Part shown: one piece after another, positions 14,513-23,915 of the stretch | Layout: each line of letters opens with the position of its first letter | Numbering within the stretch: position 1 is the stretch's first letter | Assembly: GCA_017962235.1 (NCBI GenBank) | Contig: JAGCVS010000020.1 | Span: 1 to 50,528 of the forward strand | Source: Bacteroidales bacterium | Lineage (GTDB): Bacteria > Bacteroidota > Bacteroidia > Bacteroidales > UBA932 | Length of the DNA stretch: 50,528 nucleotides | Reading direction: 5' to 3' | Made by a program: the position numbers and the translations under genes | Notes under the pieces: generated by a model | What the model was told of the DNA's origin: nothing | Databases searched by the model: none | Seen by the model: only the letters and a program-made list of their open reading frames with translations

Positions 14513-15213
14513 TATATCAGGAACTGCCCGAAGAACTGTTTGGCGATATCGCCGCCCGCATACTTTTTGAAGACAACCACGTGCTGATTATCAACAATCG
14601 GGTGGGGGAGATTGTGCAGGGCGACAAGACGGGCGACGAGCCCCTCTGCGAGACCCTCAAGGCCTTTATCGCGCAGCGCGACGGCAAGCCGGGCAATGTG
14701 TTCATGGGGGTTCCGCACCGCCTGGACCGCCCCGTGAGCGGCATCGCCATGTTTGCCAAGACGTCCAAGTCGCTGGAGCGCCTCAACGAGGCCTTCCGCA
14801 ACGGCAGCATCCACAAGACCTACTGGGCGCTGACCTGCGCCGCCCCCAAGCCGGCTGAAGGGGAGCTCACCGATATGCTGCTTCGCAACGAGAAGCAGAA
14901 CAAGTCGTATATCTGCACCAACGGCAATCCTGCCGCAAAAGAGGCTCGTCTGAGATACCGCACTCTGCGTCAGTTCGACCGCTACACGCTGGTTGAGGTG
15001 GAGCTTCTCACCGGCCGTCATCATCAGATCCGCTGCCAGCTTTCAGGCATCGGCTGCTGCATAAAAGGTGATTTGAAATACGGCGCCCCGCGCAGCAACC
15101 GGGACGGCGGCATCAGCCTCCACGCGCGCAGCGTCACCTTTGTGCATCCCACCCGCAAAGAGCCTGTCACAGTGGTGGCTCCGGTGGACTGGCCCCCCTT
15201 TGTCCAGGAGTAA
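14509..15213 (+). CDS. RluA-family RNA pseudouridine synthase
   Basis: 234 aa. The catalytic motif HRLDRPVSG places the nucleophilic Asp at 73. Other family motifs are YWALTCA, LLTGRHHQIRCQL near residues 163-175 and IKGDLKYGAP. No S4 domain is present, so it is a short RluA/RluC-type enzyme modifying uridines in rRNA or tRNA; the target cannot be told. The start overlaps nadD by 4 bases (ATGA), and it closes the gmk-nadD-rluA operon. Confidence 0.88.
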   Translation: MIYQELPEELFGDIAARILFEDNHVLIINNRVGEIVQGDKTGDEPLCETLKAFIAQRDGKPGNVFMGVPHRLDRPVSGIAMFAKTSKSLERLNEAFRNGSIHKTYWALTCAAPKPAEGELTDMLLRNEKQNKSYICTNGNPAAKEARLRYRTLRQFDRYTLVEVELLTGRHHQIRCQLSGIGCCIKGDLKYGAPRSNRDGGISLHARSVTFVHPTRKEPVTVVAPVDWPPFVQE

Positions 15214-15323
15214 TCTTTCCTGTATTTTCTGCCATTGTGTCAGTTTTAACCCGCTGGCATAATCTTCGTATTTTCTTCTGCCGACAATAAATACTGACAA
15301 AAGAAAATTAAAAACATACAATT

Positions 15324-17324
15324 ATGGGAAAGATTATAGGAATTGACCTTGGTACTACCAACTCGTGCGTTGCCGTGATGGAAGGCAACGAACCCGCCGT
15401 CATCATCAACAGTGAGGGCAAGCGTACCACTCCTTCCGTCGTAGCATTCACCGACAACGGTGAACGTAAAGTGGGTGATCCTGCAAAGCGTCAGGCCATC
15501 ACCAATCCTCAGCGTACCATATACTCTATCAAGAGGTTCATGGGCGAAACTTACTCCAGAGTCCAGGCAGAGATCAACCGCGTGCCTTTCGCAGTTGAGC
15601 GCGGCGACAACGACACCCCGCGTGTCAAGATCGACAACCGTCTCTACTCCCCTCAGGAGATTTCTGCAATGATTCTGCAGAAGATGAAAAAGACTGCAGA
15701 GGACTATCTGGGACAGACTGTAACCGAGGCTGTCATCACCGTCCCTGCATACTTCAGCGACAGTCAGCGCCAGGCCACCAAAGAGGCGGGCGAGATTGCC
15801 GGTCTTACTGTTAAGCGTATCATCAACGAGCCCACCGCGGCAGCGCTTGCATACGGCCTTGACAAGAAGAACAAGGATATGAAGGTGGCTGTGTTTGACC
15901 TGGGTGGCGGTACATTCGATATCTCCATCCTGGAGCTGGGCGACGGCGTGTTTGAGGTTAAGTCCACCAACGGTGATACCCACCTGGGCGGCGATGACTT
16001 TGACCACAAGATCATCGACTGGCTGGCAGAGGAGTTCATGAAGGATAACCCCGGCGTGGACCTGCGTAAGGACCCTATGGCTCTCCAGCGTCTGAAAGAG
16101 GCTGCGGAGAAGGCTAAGATAGAGCTTTCCAGCCAGACCACCGCAGAGATCAACCTGCCGTATATCATCCCCGTTGACGGTGTGCCCAAACACCTTGTAA
16201 CCAACCTCAGCCGCGCTAAGTTCGAGGCTCTGTGCGACGGCCTTATCAACGCCACCATCGAGCCGTGCCGCAAGGCTTTGGCAGATGCAGGCCTGCGGGC
16301 TTCCCAGATAGATGAGGTCCTGCTGGTGGGCGGTTCTACCCGTATCCCCGCCATTCAGGCAATCGTGGAGAAGTTCTTTGGCAAGGTGCCCAACAAGGGT
16401 GTCAATCCCGATGAGGTTGTGGCTGTGGGTGCATCCATCCAGGGCGGTGTCCTCTCCGGCGATGTGAAGGATGTCCTCCTTCTGGATGTCACTCCGCTGA
16501 GCCTGGGTATCGAGACCCTGGGCGGCGTGATGACCAAGCTCATCGACGCCAACACCACCATCCCTACCCGCAAGAGCGAGGTGTTCTCCACCGCTTCGGA
16601 CAATCAGCCTTCAGTACAGATCAACGTGCTGCAGGGTGAGCGTCCCATGGCGCGCGACAACAAGCAGATCGGCGTCTTCAACCTGGACGGCATTGCTCCC
16701 GCACCGCGCGGCATACCTCAGATTGAAGTTACTTTCGATATCGATGCCAACGGTATCCTGAACGTTTCCGCAAAGGATAAATCCACCGGCAAGGAGCAGA
16801 AGATCCGTATCGAGGCATCTTCCGGCCTCTCCGAGGCAGAAATCAAGCGTATGCGCGACGAAGCCAAGGCCAACGAGGCTGCCGACAAGGCAAAGAAGGA
16901 GATGATAGACAAGATCAATGCGGCCGATGCAATGGTATTCCAGACGGAGAAGAACCTGAAGGAATACGGCGACAAGATCCCCGCTGACAAGCGTTCCGCA
17001 ATCGACAGCGCCCTCCAGGGGCTGAAGGATGCCCACAAGATTGCCAAGGATGAGTATGATGCAGGCCGCACCGTTCCCACCGACAAGTTGGACGCTGCAA
17101 ACAAGGCTCTGGAAGAGGCATGGCACGCAGCCAGCGAAGACATGGCCCGCGCAGCACAGGCATCTCAGGCTGGCCCCGGCGCAGGCTTCAATCCCGGCGG
17201 TGCCGGCTTCAACCCCGGTGACGCAGGCTTCGGCGGCGGTGCTAACCCCGGCTCCGGCCCTCAGGGCGGCAGCTCCGACACCAACGGCACCGCCGAGGAT
17301 GTCGACTTCGAGGAGGTCAAGTAG
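15324..17324 (+). CDS. dnaK: Molecular chaperone DnaK (Hsp70)
   Basis: 666 aa. It starts [21 protein letters not shown], the DnaK hallmark. The nucleotide-binding domain has [15 protein letters not shown] and [14 protein letters not shown]. The substrate-binding domain begins after [17 protein letters not shown], followed by the helical lid. The tail is Gly/Pro/Asn-rich with two GAGFNPGG-like repeats and ends EDVDFEEVK. It is an ATP-driven cytoplasmic chaperone acting with DnaJ and GrpE; neither partner gene is adjacent. It is monocistronic, followed by a terminator. No CIRCE-like inverted repeat and no exact TAnnTTTG was seen upstream, so its heat control is not visible. Confidence 0.98.
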   Translation: MGKIIGIDLGTTNSCVAVMEGNEPAVIINSEGKRTTPSVVAFTDNGERKVGDPAKRQAITNPQRTIYSIKRFMGETYSRVQAEINRVPFAVERGDNDTPRVKIDNRLYSPQEISAMILQKMKKTAEDYLGQTVTEAVITVPAYFSDSQRQATKEAGEIAGLTVKRIINEPTAAALAYGLDKKNKDMKVAVFDLGGGTFDISILELGDGVFEVKSTNGDTHLGGDDFDHKIIDWLAEEFMKDNPGVDLRKDPMALQRLKEAAEKAKIELSSQTTAEINLPYIIPVDGVPKHLVTNLSRAKFEALCDGLINATIEPCRKALADAGLRASQIDEVLLVGGSTRIPAIQAIVEKFFGKVPNKGVNPDEVVAVGASIQGGVLSGDVKDVLLLDVTPLSLGIETLGGVMTKLIDANTTIPTRKSEVFSTASDNQPSVQINVLQGERPMARDNKQIGVFNLDGIAPAPRGIPQIEVTFDIDANGILNVSAKDKSTGKEQKIRIEASSGLSEAEIKRMRDEAKANEAADKAKKEMIDKINAADAMVFQTEKNLKEYGDKIPADKRSAIDSALQGLKDAHKIAKDEYDAGRTVPTDKLDAANKALEEAWHAASEDMARAAQASQAGPGAGFNPGGAGFNPGDAGFGGGANPGSGPQGGSSDTNGTAEDVDFEEVK

Positions 17325-17374
17325 TTATTGTGGATTTGCGAAGCAAAGACAAACATAAGCACTTCACATATGAC

Positions 17375-17404
17375 AAAAAGAGGCAGCCGAAAGGTTGCCT
17401 CTTT
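17375..17404. terminator. Bidirectional terminator between dnaK and amt
   Basis: AAAGAGGCA (17377-17385) pairs with TGCCTCTTT (17396-17404), extended by GCC/GGT around a CGAAAG-type loop. It serves dnaK and the convergent amt gene. Confidence 0.75.
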
Positions 17405-17425
17405 CTGTTTTAAGTCGCGTCGTCT

Positions 17426-18679
17426 TTAGTTGTAGCAGGTCTCGCCGTGTTCGTAGATGTCGAGGCCTTCGTCTTCTATACGGGCGGGGACGCGCAGGCC
17501 GTGCAACTTCTTGATGCCGTAAAAGAGGGCGAATCCGCAGGCAGCTGCCCAGAGGTCAATGACCAGAATGCCGAAGCATTGTGCCCCGAAGAAGCCCCAG
17601 CCGTGGCCGTAGAATGCACCGTTGGTGGTGGATAGCAGGCCGGTGAGCAGTGTGCCCAGGATGCCGCATACGCCATGGACGGAGGATGCGCCAACGGGGT
17701 CGTCAATATGCAGCTTGTGGTCGATGAATTCAATCGCGAATACCAGCACGGTACCGCATATCAGGCCGATAATGACGGCGCCCAGAGGCGATACCATATC
17801 GCAGCCGGCGGTGATGCCTACAAGACCGGCCAGTACACCGTTGAGCATCAGGGAGAACGACGGCTTCTTGTACTTGATCCATGTCAGGAACATCGTGGCA
17901 ACGCCGCCGGCCGCTGCCGCAAGGTTGGTGGTCAGGAAGACATGCGATATGGCAGTGCGGTTCACTTCTCCGGCGGCTGCCAGTTGCGAGCCGGGGTTGA
18001 AGCCGAACCATCCCATCCACAGGATGAATACGCCGAGCGCTGCCAGGGTGAGTGAGTGGCCGGGAATAGCGCGGCTCTTGCCGTCCTTTCCATATTTGCC
18101 GCGACGGGCTCCCAGCGCCATCGCTCCGATGAATGCCAGCAAGCCGCCGACAGAGTGCACTATGGCAGAGCCGGCAAAATCGTGGAATACATCGCCAAAG
18201 GTGTTCATCATAAAGCTGCCTGCGGCATCGTTGCAGAGCCATCCGCCGCCCCATGTCCAGTGGCCCTCGATAGGGTAGATGAACAACGAAATAAATGCAC
18301 TGTATATTACGTACATAGAGAATTTGGTGCGCTCTGCCATTGCGCCGCTGACAATGGTGGCGGAGGTGGCGCAGAACACGGTTTCAAAAATCAGGAACCC
18401 TTCGACCGGCAACGTCCCTTTATAGAATGAGAGGTCGCCCCAGTTGGGCCGCCCGATAAACCCGGCACCGTCCGAGCCGAACATGAAACCGAATCCCACG
18501 AACCAGAAGAGCAGGGATCCGAACATGAAATCTACAAAGTTCTTGAATAGTATGTTGGCGGTGTTCTTGCTGCGGGTGAAACCTGCTTCGCAAAGCGCAA
18601 AGCCGGGTTGCATGAAGAATACCAGCATTGCTGCAAGCAGCATCCATACGGTATCGAGTGAAATGGCTATATCGTTCAT
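17426..18679 (-). CDS. amt: Ammonium transporter, Amt family
   Basis: 417 aa, a multi-spanning inner-membrane protein with about 11 hydrophobic segments. Family motifs are visible: MLVFFMQPGFALCEAGFTRSK near the N-terminus, FETVFCATSATIVSGAMAER near residues 98-117, HWTWGGGW, HDFAGSAIVHSVGG with a pore-lining region, LGVFILWMGWFGFNPGS, and the late DDPVGASSVHGVCG. It conducts ammonium into the cell. The PII gene lies 18 bases upstream on the same strand, the classical glnK-amtB pair in which PII blocks the channel when nitrogen is plentiful. Confidence 0.96.
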   Translation of the reverse strand: MNDIAISLDTVWMLLAAMLVFFMQPGFALCEAGFTRSKNTANILFKNFVDFMFGSLLFWFVGFGFMFGSDGAGFIGRPNWGDLSFYKGTLPVEGFLIFETVFCATSATIVSGAMAERTKFSMYVIYSAFISLFIYPIEGHWTWGGGWLCNDAAGSFMMNTFGDVFHDFAGSAIVHSVGGLLAFIGAMALGARRGKYGKDGKSRAIPGHSLTLAALGVFILWMGWFGFNPGSQLAAAGEVNRTAISHVFLTTNLAAAAGGVATMFLTWIKYKKPSFSLMLNGVLAGLVGITAGCDMVSPLGAVIIGLICGTVLVFAIEFIDHKLHIDDPVGASSVHGVCGILGTLLTGLLSTTNGAFYGHGWGFFGAQCFGILVIDLWAAACGFALFYGIKKLHGLRVPARIEDEGLDIYEHGETCYN

Positions 18680-18697
18680 AACAGTTGCCTCCTTTAA

Positions 18698-19045
18698 TTA
18701 CTTTTTATCTCTCAAAACAGTGTCTCCGTGCTCCCCTGTGCGGATGCTCCATGTGTCAATGATATCGCTCACAAAGATGCGCCCGTCGCCTACCTCGCCT
18801 GTATTGGCGGTGTCAATTATAACATTGACGGTGGGCTGGACAAACTGGTCGCGGCATACGATTGTGATTGCAACGCGCTCGATAACGTCGGTGGAGTACT
18901 GTACGCCGCGGTAAATACGCTCCTGACGGCTCTGACCGATACCGTGCACGTCGTGATATTCAAACCAGTTGATGTCGGAGTTCAGGAGGGCTTCCTTCAC
19001 CTCCTCGAACTTTGTCTTGCGGATAATAGCTTCAATCTTTTTCAT
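18698..19045 (-). CDS. PII nitrogen regulatory protein (GlnK-like)
   Basis: 115 aa from Met at 19045. An upstream in-frame start (19099) would add 18 residues not found in PII proteins. The fold markers are MKKIEAIIRKTKFEEVKEAL, a T-loop QERIYRGVQYSTD containing both tyrosines in the usual spacing, and the ATP-site loop GEVGDGRIFVSDI followed by IRTGEHGD. PII senses 2-oxoglutarate and ATP/ADP and gates Amt. It is the first gene of the glnK-amt operon. Whether the T-loop Tyr is uridylylated cannot be told. A σ70-like TTGACA lies upstream, but a typical Bacteroidetes promoter was not found. Confidence 0.93.
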   Translation of the reverse strand: MKKIEAIIRKTKFEEVKEALLNSDINWFEYHDVHGIGQSRQERIYRGVQYSTDVIERVAITIVCRDQFVQPTVNVIIDTANTGEVGDGRIFVSDIIDTWSIRTGEHGDTVLRDKK

Positions 19046-19147
19046 CCTTCTTGTCGTTATGTTACGATGCGAAGGTATCGTCCACAGACGCTCTGTCAAT
19101 GGACATGTTCCAGATTTTAGCCAAATCTTAAGATAGTTGGTTATGTT

Positions 19148-19184
19148 TTGAAATATCCGGAGGGCAAAGACCTCGATATTTCAA
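19148..19184. terminator. Hairpin terminator after arcA
   Basis: TTGAAATATC (19148-19157) pairs perfectly with GATATTTCAA (19175-19184), with an inner AGG/CCT pair. It lies 35 bases beyond the arcA stop. The rest of 19046-19219 is glnK upstream sequence. Confidence 0.5.
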
Positions 19185-19219
19185 GCAGATGGCGCTCTTT
19201 TTATGATAAATTGTTGCCT

Positions 19220-20500
19220 TTAATCTTCGCGCCAGACGGGCATGGTCATGCAGCGGGCACCGCCGCCGGCGCGGGGGAGTTCGGAGGCGGGGAAGACGGC
19301 GACAAACTTTTCGTAATCTTCCATATTGACTTTTCCCGATACGATGTCCTGTGCCTGTAGCACGTTGAAGCCGGCGCGGTACAGAGCTTCGATGGTGCGT
19401 TCGTTGCGGCGGTAGCCCAGCACTTTGCCGTCGCCCAAACTGAAGAAGTTGGCGCCGCTGTGCCACTGTTCGCGCAGTTGTACCCAGGGGTCGCTGCCGC
19501 CGCCAATCACGGGCTCGACTTCCCATCCCAGCTGATTCAGGCCGTCTATCAGGTTGTTGACCTGGCGGTAGCGTACCTTGCCGTCTTCTATTGAAATCAG
19601 GGTGGTATCCTTTCCGGCAAACAGTCCTTCGCGCTTTAGCATCGGCTCGAAGGCCATGCAGTGGTGCTTGCCCAGGAAGGTGAACACCATGTCCAGATGG
19701 ATGAACGATTCTGGTTTGCGGGGCAGTTCCTGAACCATTATATGGAAGCGTTCCTTGCCGCGCGAAAGGGTCTTTGCCAGGTATTCGATGCCTTTGGAGT
19801 TGGTGCGGATGCCTTCTCCAATCACAAGCAGTTCGTCGGATGCGATGTGGATGTCGCCGCCCTCTGTGCGGGACTTGGGGTTCCAGCTTTCTGCGTTCAG
19901 GGTCTCGGCTCCGAAGAAGTTGCGGAAGATGGCATCGTATATGAGAGATTCGCGCTCGCGCACCTCAAAGCTCATGGAATTGATGAGCACCTGATTGTAT
20001 ATGGTGGAGGCGGCGTCACGGGTGAAAATCAGGTTGTAGAGCGGTTCCAGAAGGTAGCGGTTGTCGCTGATGCCTTCCCACTTTGGATTCTCGTACCCTT
20101 CAATCAGCACCCTGGCCAGTTCTGTGCTGCTCATGCTCATCAGCTCCTTGGCAAGACGGTAATTGGCCTCTGCAGAAAGTTTCACGGGGCGGAGGCCGTA
20201 GTTGAATACACTCTCGCGTACCAGATGCTCGCGCACTGCGGGCTGCTCAACCAGCTGCTCCAGGATGTCCTCTACGTAATAAACCTTTGCCCATCTCTCC
20301 AGCACTCCGGAGAAAAGGGCATATTCCGCATCCACGTTCATCTTGTCCAGGATATCGTTGTAAAGGGCGTGGGCGCAGTTGAGCGGGGTCATGCGCTCTA
20401 TCTCCACTCCGGGTCGGTGCAGCATCACGGCGCGCAGACGGCCGGTTTCGCTGCAGACATTCACCGGGCAGGGCTTCAGTATGGCTTTTTTGTCTGTCAT
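19220..20500 (-). CDS. arcA: Arginine deiminase
   Basis: 426 aa. Guanidine-hydrolase motifs are all present: FTRDAAS, EGGDIHI, SFIHLDMVFT, and the catalytic GGGARCMTMP with Cys at 417. It hydrolyses arginine to citrulline and ammonia in the cytoplasm. The ctlX gene precedes it by 3 bases on the same strand, and ammonium transport genes lie just downstream. No carbamate kinase or ornithine carbamoyltransferase is nearby, so this is not the standard ATP-yielding deiminase pathway. Peptidyl-arginine deiminase is excluded by the motifs. Confidence 0.93.
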   Translation of the reverse strand: MTDKKAILKPCPVNVCSETGRLRAVMLHRPGVEIERMTPLNCAHALYNDILDKMNVDAEYALFSGVLERWAKVYYVEDILEQLVEQPAVREHLVRESVFNYGLRPVKLSAEANYRLAKELMSMSSTELARVLIEGYENPKWEGISDNRYLLEPLYNLIFTRDAASTIYNQVLINSMSFEVRERESLIYDAIFRNFFGAETLNAESWNPKSRTEGGDIHIASDELLVIGEGIRTNSKGIEYLAKTLSRGKERFHIMVQELPRKPESFIHLDMVFTFLGKHHCMAFEPMLKREGLFAGKDTTLISIEDGKVRYRQVNNLIDGLNQLGWEVEPVIGGGSDPWVQLREQWHSGANFFSLGDGKVLGYRRNERTIEALYRAGFNVLQAQDIVSGKVNMEDYEKFVAVFPASELPRAGGGARCMTMPVWRED

Positions 20501-20503
20501 AGG

Positions 20504-21397
20504 CTATTGAAAGATTTCCGCAATCATGCAACGGGCGCTGCCGCCGCCCACGGTCTCTATTATGGGGATTTCGGGCGCCAGGATGCGGGTGTATTTCTCC
20601 AGGGTCTCTATCTGCATGCGGGAGAGGGACATCAGGGCGGAGCGGCTCATCACCAGCAACTCCTCGCCCTTGCTGTTGTGCACCTGGAGCATGTTCCCCG
20701 CAAACTGGTTCATCTGCTCCAGGGTGATTGCCACCAGCTCCTTCCCGCTCTTGTGAATGGTCTCGGAGAGCAGTTCGCGCTGTACGTCATCTTTTACGGC
20801 ATCCAGGCATACCACGGCATATCCGGTGCCGATGTGCATCATTACGTTGGTATGATATATGGGGATGCCGCCCATATCGGAGGCCTTGAACATCACCGGG
20901 GTGTAACCCATGGAGTCTGCCCACTGCTCTACCAGAGAGGCGTCGGTACGGGGCGATATGCAGGCGTATGCAATCAAGTTCTCGCGGTCCAGCACCAGCG
21001 ACCCGGTCCCTTCCAGGAACCTGTCCACCTCTTCGAACGCGGTGAGGTCCACGATGCGGTCAAAGTCGTATTTCTCCAGGGCGCTCTTCAGCTTTTCCCT
21101 CTCCAGCCGTCGGTTGAAGGCGAACATGGGGTAGAGCACCAGCGCGTCGCCGTGCGTGGAGAAGCAGTTGTTCGGGAATATTGAATCGGGGGTGTGGGGC
21201 TGCGGGGTATCCTGCAGCACATCCACGGTTATCCCGTTGCTGCGCAGCATGGATACATAATCGTCAAACTCTTCCACGGCCCTTTGCGCCACGTCGCCGT
21301 CCAGCCGCTGTTGGAAGGCATTGTTGGCCGCCGTCTCTTCGTTGAAGGCAAAGCCGCAGGGCCTCACCATCAAAATGGTGTCTGTTGTCTGTTTCAT
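20504..21397 (-). CDS. ctlX: Citrulline hydrolase CtlX-like (arginine deiminase-related)
   Basis: 297 aa from Met at 21397. The longer open frame upstream has no conserved sequence and runs through the divergent HD gene. It begins MKQTTDTILMVRPCGFAFN, then has NTPDS-like PHTPDSIFPNNCFSTHGD, GTGSLVLDRE, IYHTNVMMHIG and GGGSARCMIAEIF with Cys at 290. CtlX-type enzymes of the amidinotransferase superfamily hydrolyse citrulline to ornithine, ammonia and CO2. Placed 3 bases before arcA, it would complete arginine to ornithine with release of ammonia. A TATATTTG box at 21405-21412 ends 7 bases before the start, so the mRNA may be leaderless. Confidence 0.85.
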   Translation of the reverse strand: MKQTTDTILMVRPCGFAFNEETAANNAFQQRLDGDVAQRAVEEFDDYVSMLRSNGITVDVLQDTPQPHTPDSIFPNNCFSTHGDALVLYPMFAFNRRLEREKLKSALEKYDFDRIVDLTAFEEVDRFLEGTGSLVLDRENLIAYACISPRTDASLVEQWADSMGYTPVMFKASDMGGIPIYHTNVMMHIGTGYAVVCLDAVKDDVQRELLSETIHKSGKELVAITLEQMNQFAGNMLQVHNSKGEELLVMSRSALMSLSRMQIETLEKYTRILAPEIPIIETVGGGSARCMIAEIFQ

Positions 21398-21404
21398 TTG
21401 AATA

Positions 21405-21412
21405 CAAATATA
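21405..21412 (-). promoter_or_regulatory. -7 element of the ctlX-arcA operon
   Basis: TATATTTG on the minus strand matches TAnnTTTG and lies 7 bases before the ctlX start, which would put the transcription start at or next to the AUG. The -33 box is unclear. Confidence 0.45.
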
Positions 21413-21448
21413 CTCAAAATACGTAATAAATCCGTATCTTCGCACCAT

Positions 21449-22063
21449 ATGCTTCTCAGTGATTACATAGCAAACCGCATACTGCCGCGATACGAGAATT
21501 ACGATGCGGCGCACCGTCTGGATCACATCGGGGCCGTTATACGCCGCAGCGAAGAGCTGGCAAAGGGTTATGATGTGAACTACGACATGGTGTATGCCAT
21601 CGCCGCCTATCATGACCTGGGCATCTGCGAGGGGCGCGAACTGCACCACCTCTCTTCTGCCAGGATGATGCGGGAAGACAAGAACCTGCGGGAGTGGTTC
21701 ACTGAAGATCAGATAGAGACCATGGCGCAGGCAGTGGAAGACCACCGGGCCTCTGCCAAGAGCGCCCCGCGGAGCATATACGGCCGCATTGTGGCGGAGG
21801 CTGACCGTGAGATAGATGCCGATACCATTGTGCGGCGCACGGTTCAGTACGGCCTTGACAACTATCCTCAGTACGACAGGCAGGGGCAGTTTGACCGCTT
21901 CAAGGCCCATATTGCGGAAAAATATGCCCGCGGCGGCTATCTCAAGATATGGATTCCCGGCGGGGAGAATGACATCAGGCTGAAGGCTTTCCAGAGTGAA
22001 ATAGAGAAACCTGGGGCGCTGGAGGCGATGTTTGACAAATGGTACGAAAAACTTACACGATAA
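21449..22063 (+). CDS. HD-domain phosphohydrolase
   Basis: 204 aa from ATG at 21449. The longer frame upstream overlaps ctlX in antisense and is discounted. HD motifs are in order: AAHRLDHIGAVI, AAYHDLGICEGRELHH, DHRAS and VAEADREID. This is the metal-binding set of small HD-superfamily hydrolases acting on nucleotides or phosphate esters; the substrate is unknown. It is divergent from ctlX and translationally coupled to the next lipoprotein gene (TAATG shared base). Confidence 0.75.
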   Translation: MLLSDYIANRILPRYENYDAAHRLDHIGAVIRRSEELAKGYDVNYDMVYAIAAYHDLGICEGRELHHLSSARMMREDKNLREWFTEDQIETMAQAVEDHRASAKSAPRSIYGRIVAEADREIDADTIVRRTVQYGLDNYPQYDRQGQFDRFKAHIAEKYARGGYLKIWIPGGENDIRLKAFQSEIEKPGALEAMFDKWYEKLTR

Positions 22064-22887
22064 TGAAAAGGATTGTAGTTGTAATGATGCTGGCGCTGCT
22101 GCTTGCAGGCTGCCACGGCAAGAAGAAAGAAGTTTACTATCAGACCGATGTGGAGCAGGACATGGGCCTGCGCACAGAAGTGGACTGGGTGGGCCTGTAT
22201 GTCCGCTGCCACGAGCTGGACAGCCTCAAGAAAGGGGTTGAAATAGCAGGTCTGAAGGCGGGGGATCCGCTGCCCGCGCTTCCCGACAGCCTCACCAAGC
22301 TGTGGGAGGATATGACCACCAAGATAGTCATGCGCGACGGTGAAGGCGCATTCGCCCTCTATGACAGCCACCGTGAGGATATTGAGAAATATCTCCGTCT
22401 GGACTTTCTCAACTACGGCTTCATAACAAAAGTATATCTCCCGTACAAGGCAACTGTCTCCTCGCGCGAGGAGTATGGTAAAATCTGTATCGAAGAACTG
22501 GAGAAAGAGTTCTCCAAGGCGCAGGAGACTCTCCGTATGGGAGGCGGCATCCCCAGCCATTACGACGACATGCTCCTGGATCTCTTTCTGGCTTATGTAA
22601 ATTATGACCGTCTGCAGGAGGCCGACGGGATGTGCGGAGAGATTATGGCATATTACAAGGCTATGGGTAAGGAGAATACCCTGCAATATGCCGATATGCT
22701 TGGCCACAAGGCAGAGCTTTACCACAGGATGGGCAGCAACTATACATCTGTGATATCCGCCAACCAGGCAATAAAGATGTACGATGATTTCCTGAAATCC
22801 GGCACTCTGGGCGAAGATCAGGCTAAGAAAGTCTTGGACTCCAAGGCGGCCCTGGAATCCAAGCTCAAGGAGTGGCAGAAAAAGTAA
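22063..22887 (+). CDS. Lipoprotein of unknown function, helical-repeat-like
   Basis: 274 aa. The signal peptide ends in LLLAG-C17. The mature part is helical and charged; the C-terminal 120 residues (LDLFLAYVNYDRLQEADGM, YADMLGHKAELYHRMG, SVISANQAIKMYDDFL) look like tetratricopeptide-type helix pairs. The start is taken at Met 22063, which shares a base with the preceding stop; an upstream Met at 22039 would place extra residues before the signal peptide. The family is not recognised. Confidence 0.6.
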   Translation: MKRIVVVMMLALLLAGCHGKKKEVYYQTDVEQDMGLRTEVDWVGLYVRCHELDSLKKGVEIAGLKAGDPLPALPDSLTKLWEDMTTKIVMRDGEGAFALYDSHREDIEKYLRLDFLNYGFITKVYLPYKATVSSREEYGKICIEELEKEFSKAQETLRMGGGIPSHYDDMLLDLFLAYVNYDRLQEADGMCGEIMAYYKAMGKENTLQYADMLGHKAELYHRMGSNYTSVISANQAIKMYDDFLKSGTLGEDQAKKVLDSKAALESKLKEWQKK

Positions 22888-22891
22888 TCCC

Positions 22892-23842
22892 TTAGATGTT
22901 CAGCGGGCGGTTGTAATCCAGCTCGCTGCGGTTCTTGGAATGTCTCATCCACAGGCCGTATACCTCGGATACGCGCCCTGCGGTGATGAATGCCTGTATC
23001 TTCTCGTCGCGGATCTTGGCCATCAGCTTGGCAAACTCTTCGTTTGTCAGGATGGTTTGCAGTTCAAACTTGTCGTCCTGTGAATAGCCGCCCTTGACGT
23101 GATACAGAGTGCATCCGCGGGTCAGAGTGTGGACAATGTAGTCCTGTAGTTTCTCGTATTCAGGCGAGATTATGCACACACGCTTTTTGGCATTCAGGCC
23201 GGCGGTGAAGTAGTCCACCACGATGCCGTTGATCCAGGTGCCGATGAAGCCCAGGCAGATCAGGTACAGCGAGTTGCCGGGGATGAAGAAGGCGGAACAG
23301 CAGATAATGGCGCCCGCTACCGTGACGCTGGTGCCGATATCTATGTGCAGATACTTGTTCACTATCTTGGCAATGATGTCCAGGACGCCGGTGGAGGCGT
23401 TGATGTTGAACAGTATGGCCTGCGTGGAACTCAGGATGAACACAAAGCAGAGCAGATAGAACCAATAGTCCGTGCCGTTGGGGAAGTGGAACAGGGTTGT
23501 GGGGTCGATGCCGTATTTGCCGTCTATCCACTCGAATAGTCTCAGCCATGGGGAGAGAATCAGCGCCGTATATACAGTCTTGGTGCCGAACTCCTTGCCT
23601 ATGAGGATATAGGCCAGTATCAGAAGAACCAGGTTTATGGTGAACGTGAGAACCGATACCGGGATGCCCGTGATGCGGTATATCACTATGGACAGACCCG
23701 AAATGGAGCCCACAACAAGGCCGCTGGGCTGCATGAAGTAGTGAACGGCGATGGCGGCGATGCCCATTGCAAAAGTCATCAGGAAGAACTCCTTCAGAAA
23801 CTTTTTAATATTAACCGGATTCTTTCTCTTTTCTAATGCCAT
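22892..23842 (-). CDS. YitT-family membrane protein (DUF161/DUF2179)
   Basis: 316 aa. The N-terminal half has about five to six membrane segments with typical YitT motifs (FFLMTFAMGIAAIAVHYFMQ, GSISGLSIVIYRITGIP, STGVLDIIAKIVNKY). It is followed by a cytoplasmic DUF2179 domain beginning about residue 220 (KKRVCIISPEYEKLQDYIV, LTRGCTLYHVKGGYS). Members are widespread; their transport function is unknown. It converges with the lipoprotein gene with only 4 bases between stops. Confidence 0.88.
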   Translation of the reverse strand: MALEKRKNPVNIKKFLKEFFLMTFAMGIAAIAVHYFMQPSGLVVGSISGLSIVIYRITGIPVSVLTFTINLVLLILAYILIGKEFGTKTVYTALILSPWLRLFEWIDGKYGIDPTTLFHFPNGTDYWFYLLCFVFILSSTQAILFNINASTGVLDIIAKIVNKYLHIDIGTSVTVAGAIICCSAFFIPGNSLYLICLGFIGTWINGIVVDYFTAGLNAKKRVCIISPEYEKLQDYIVHTLTRGCTLYHVKGGYSQDDKFELQTILTNEEFAKLMAKIRDEKIQAFITAGRVSEVYGLWMRHSKNRSELDYNRPLNI

Positions 23843-23915
23843 AACAGATGTGTTGTTTCAATAATTTGTCTAAATTAGCAAAAATATAACTAATTGTACT
23901 TTACAGGACAGAAAT

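Noticed and set aside
15246-16193. 315-aa open frame antisense to dnaK
   Set aside because: It is a shadow of the dnaK reading frame without motifs. Similar long reverse frames oppose arcA, ctlX and argS.
19050-19120. E. coli-like -35 box TTGACA upstream of glnK
   Set aside because: The Bacteroidetes primary sigma does not use this consensus, and the matching -7 element is imperfect, so it was not called as a promoter.
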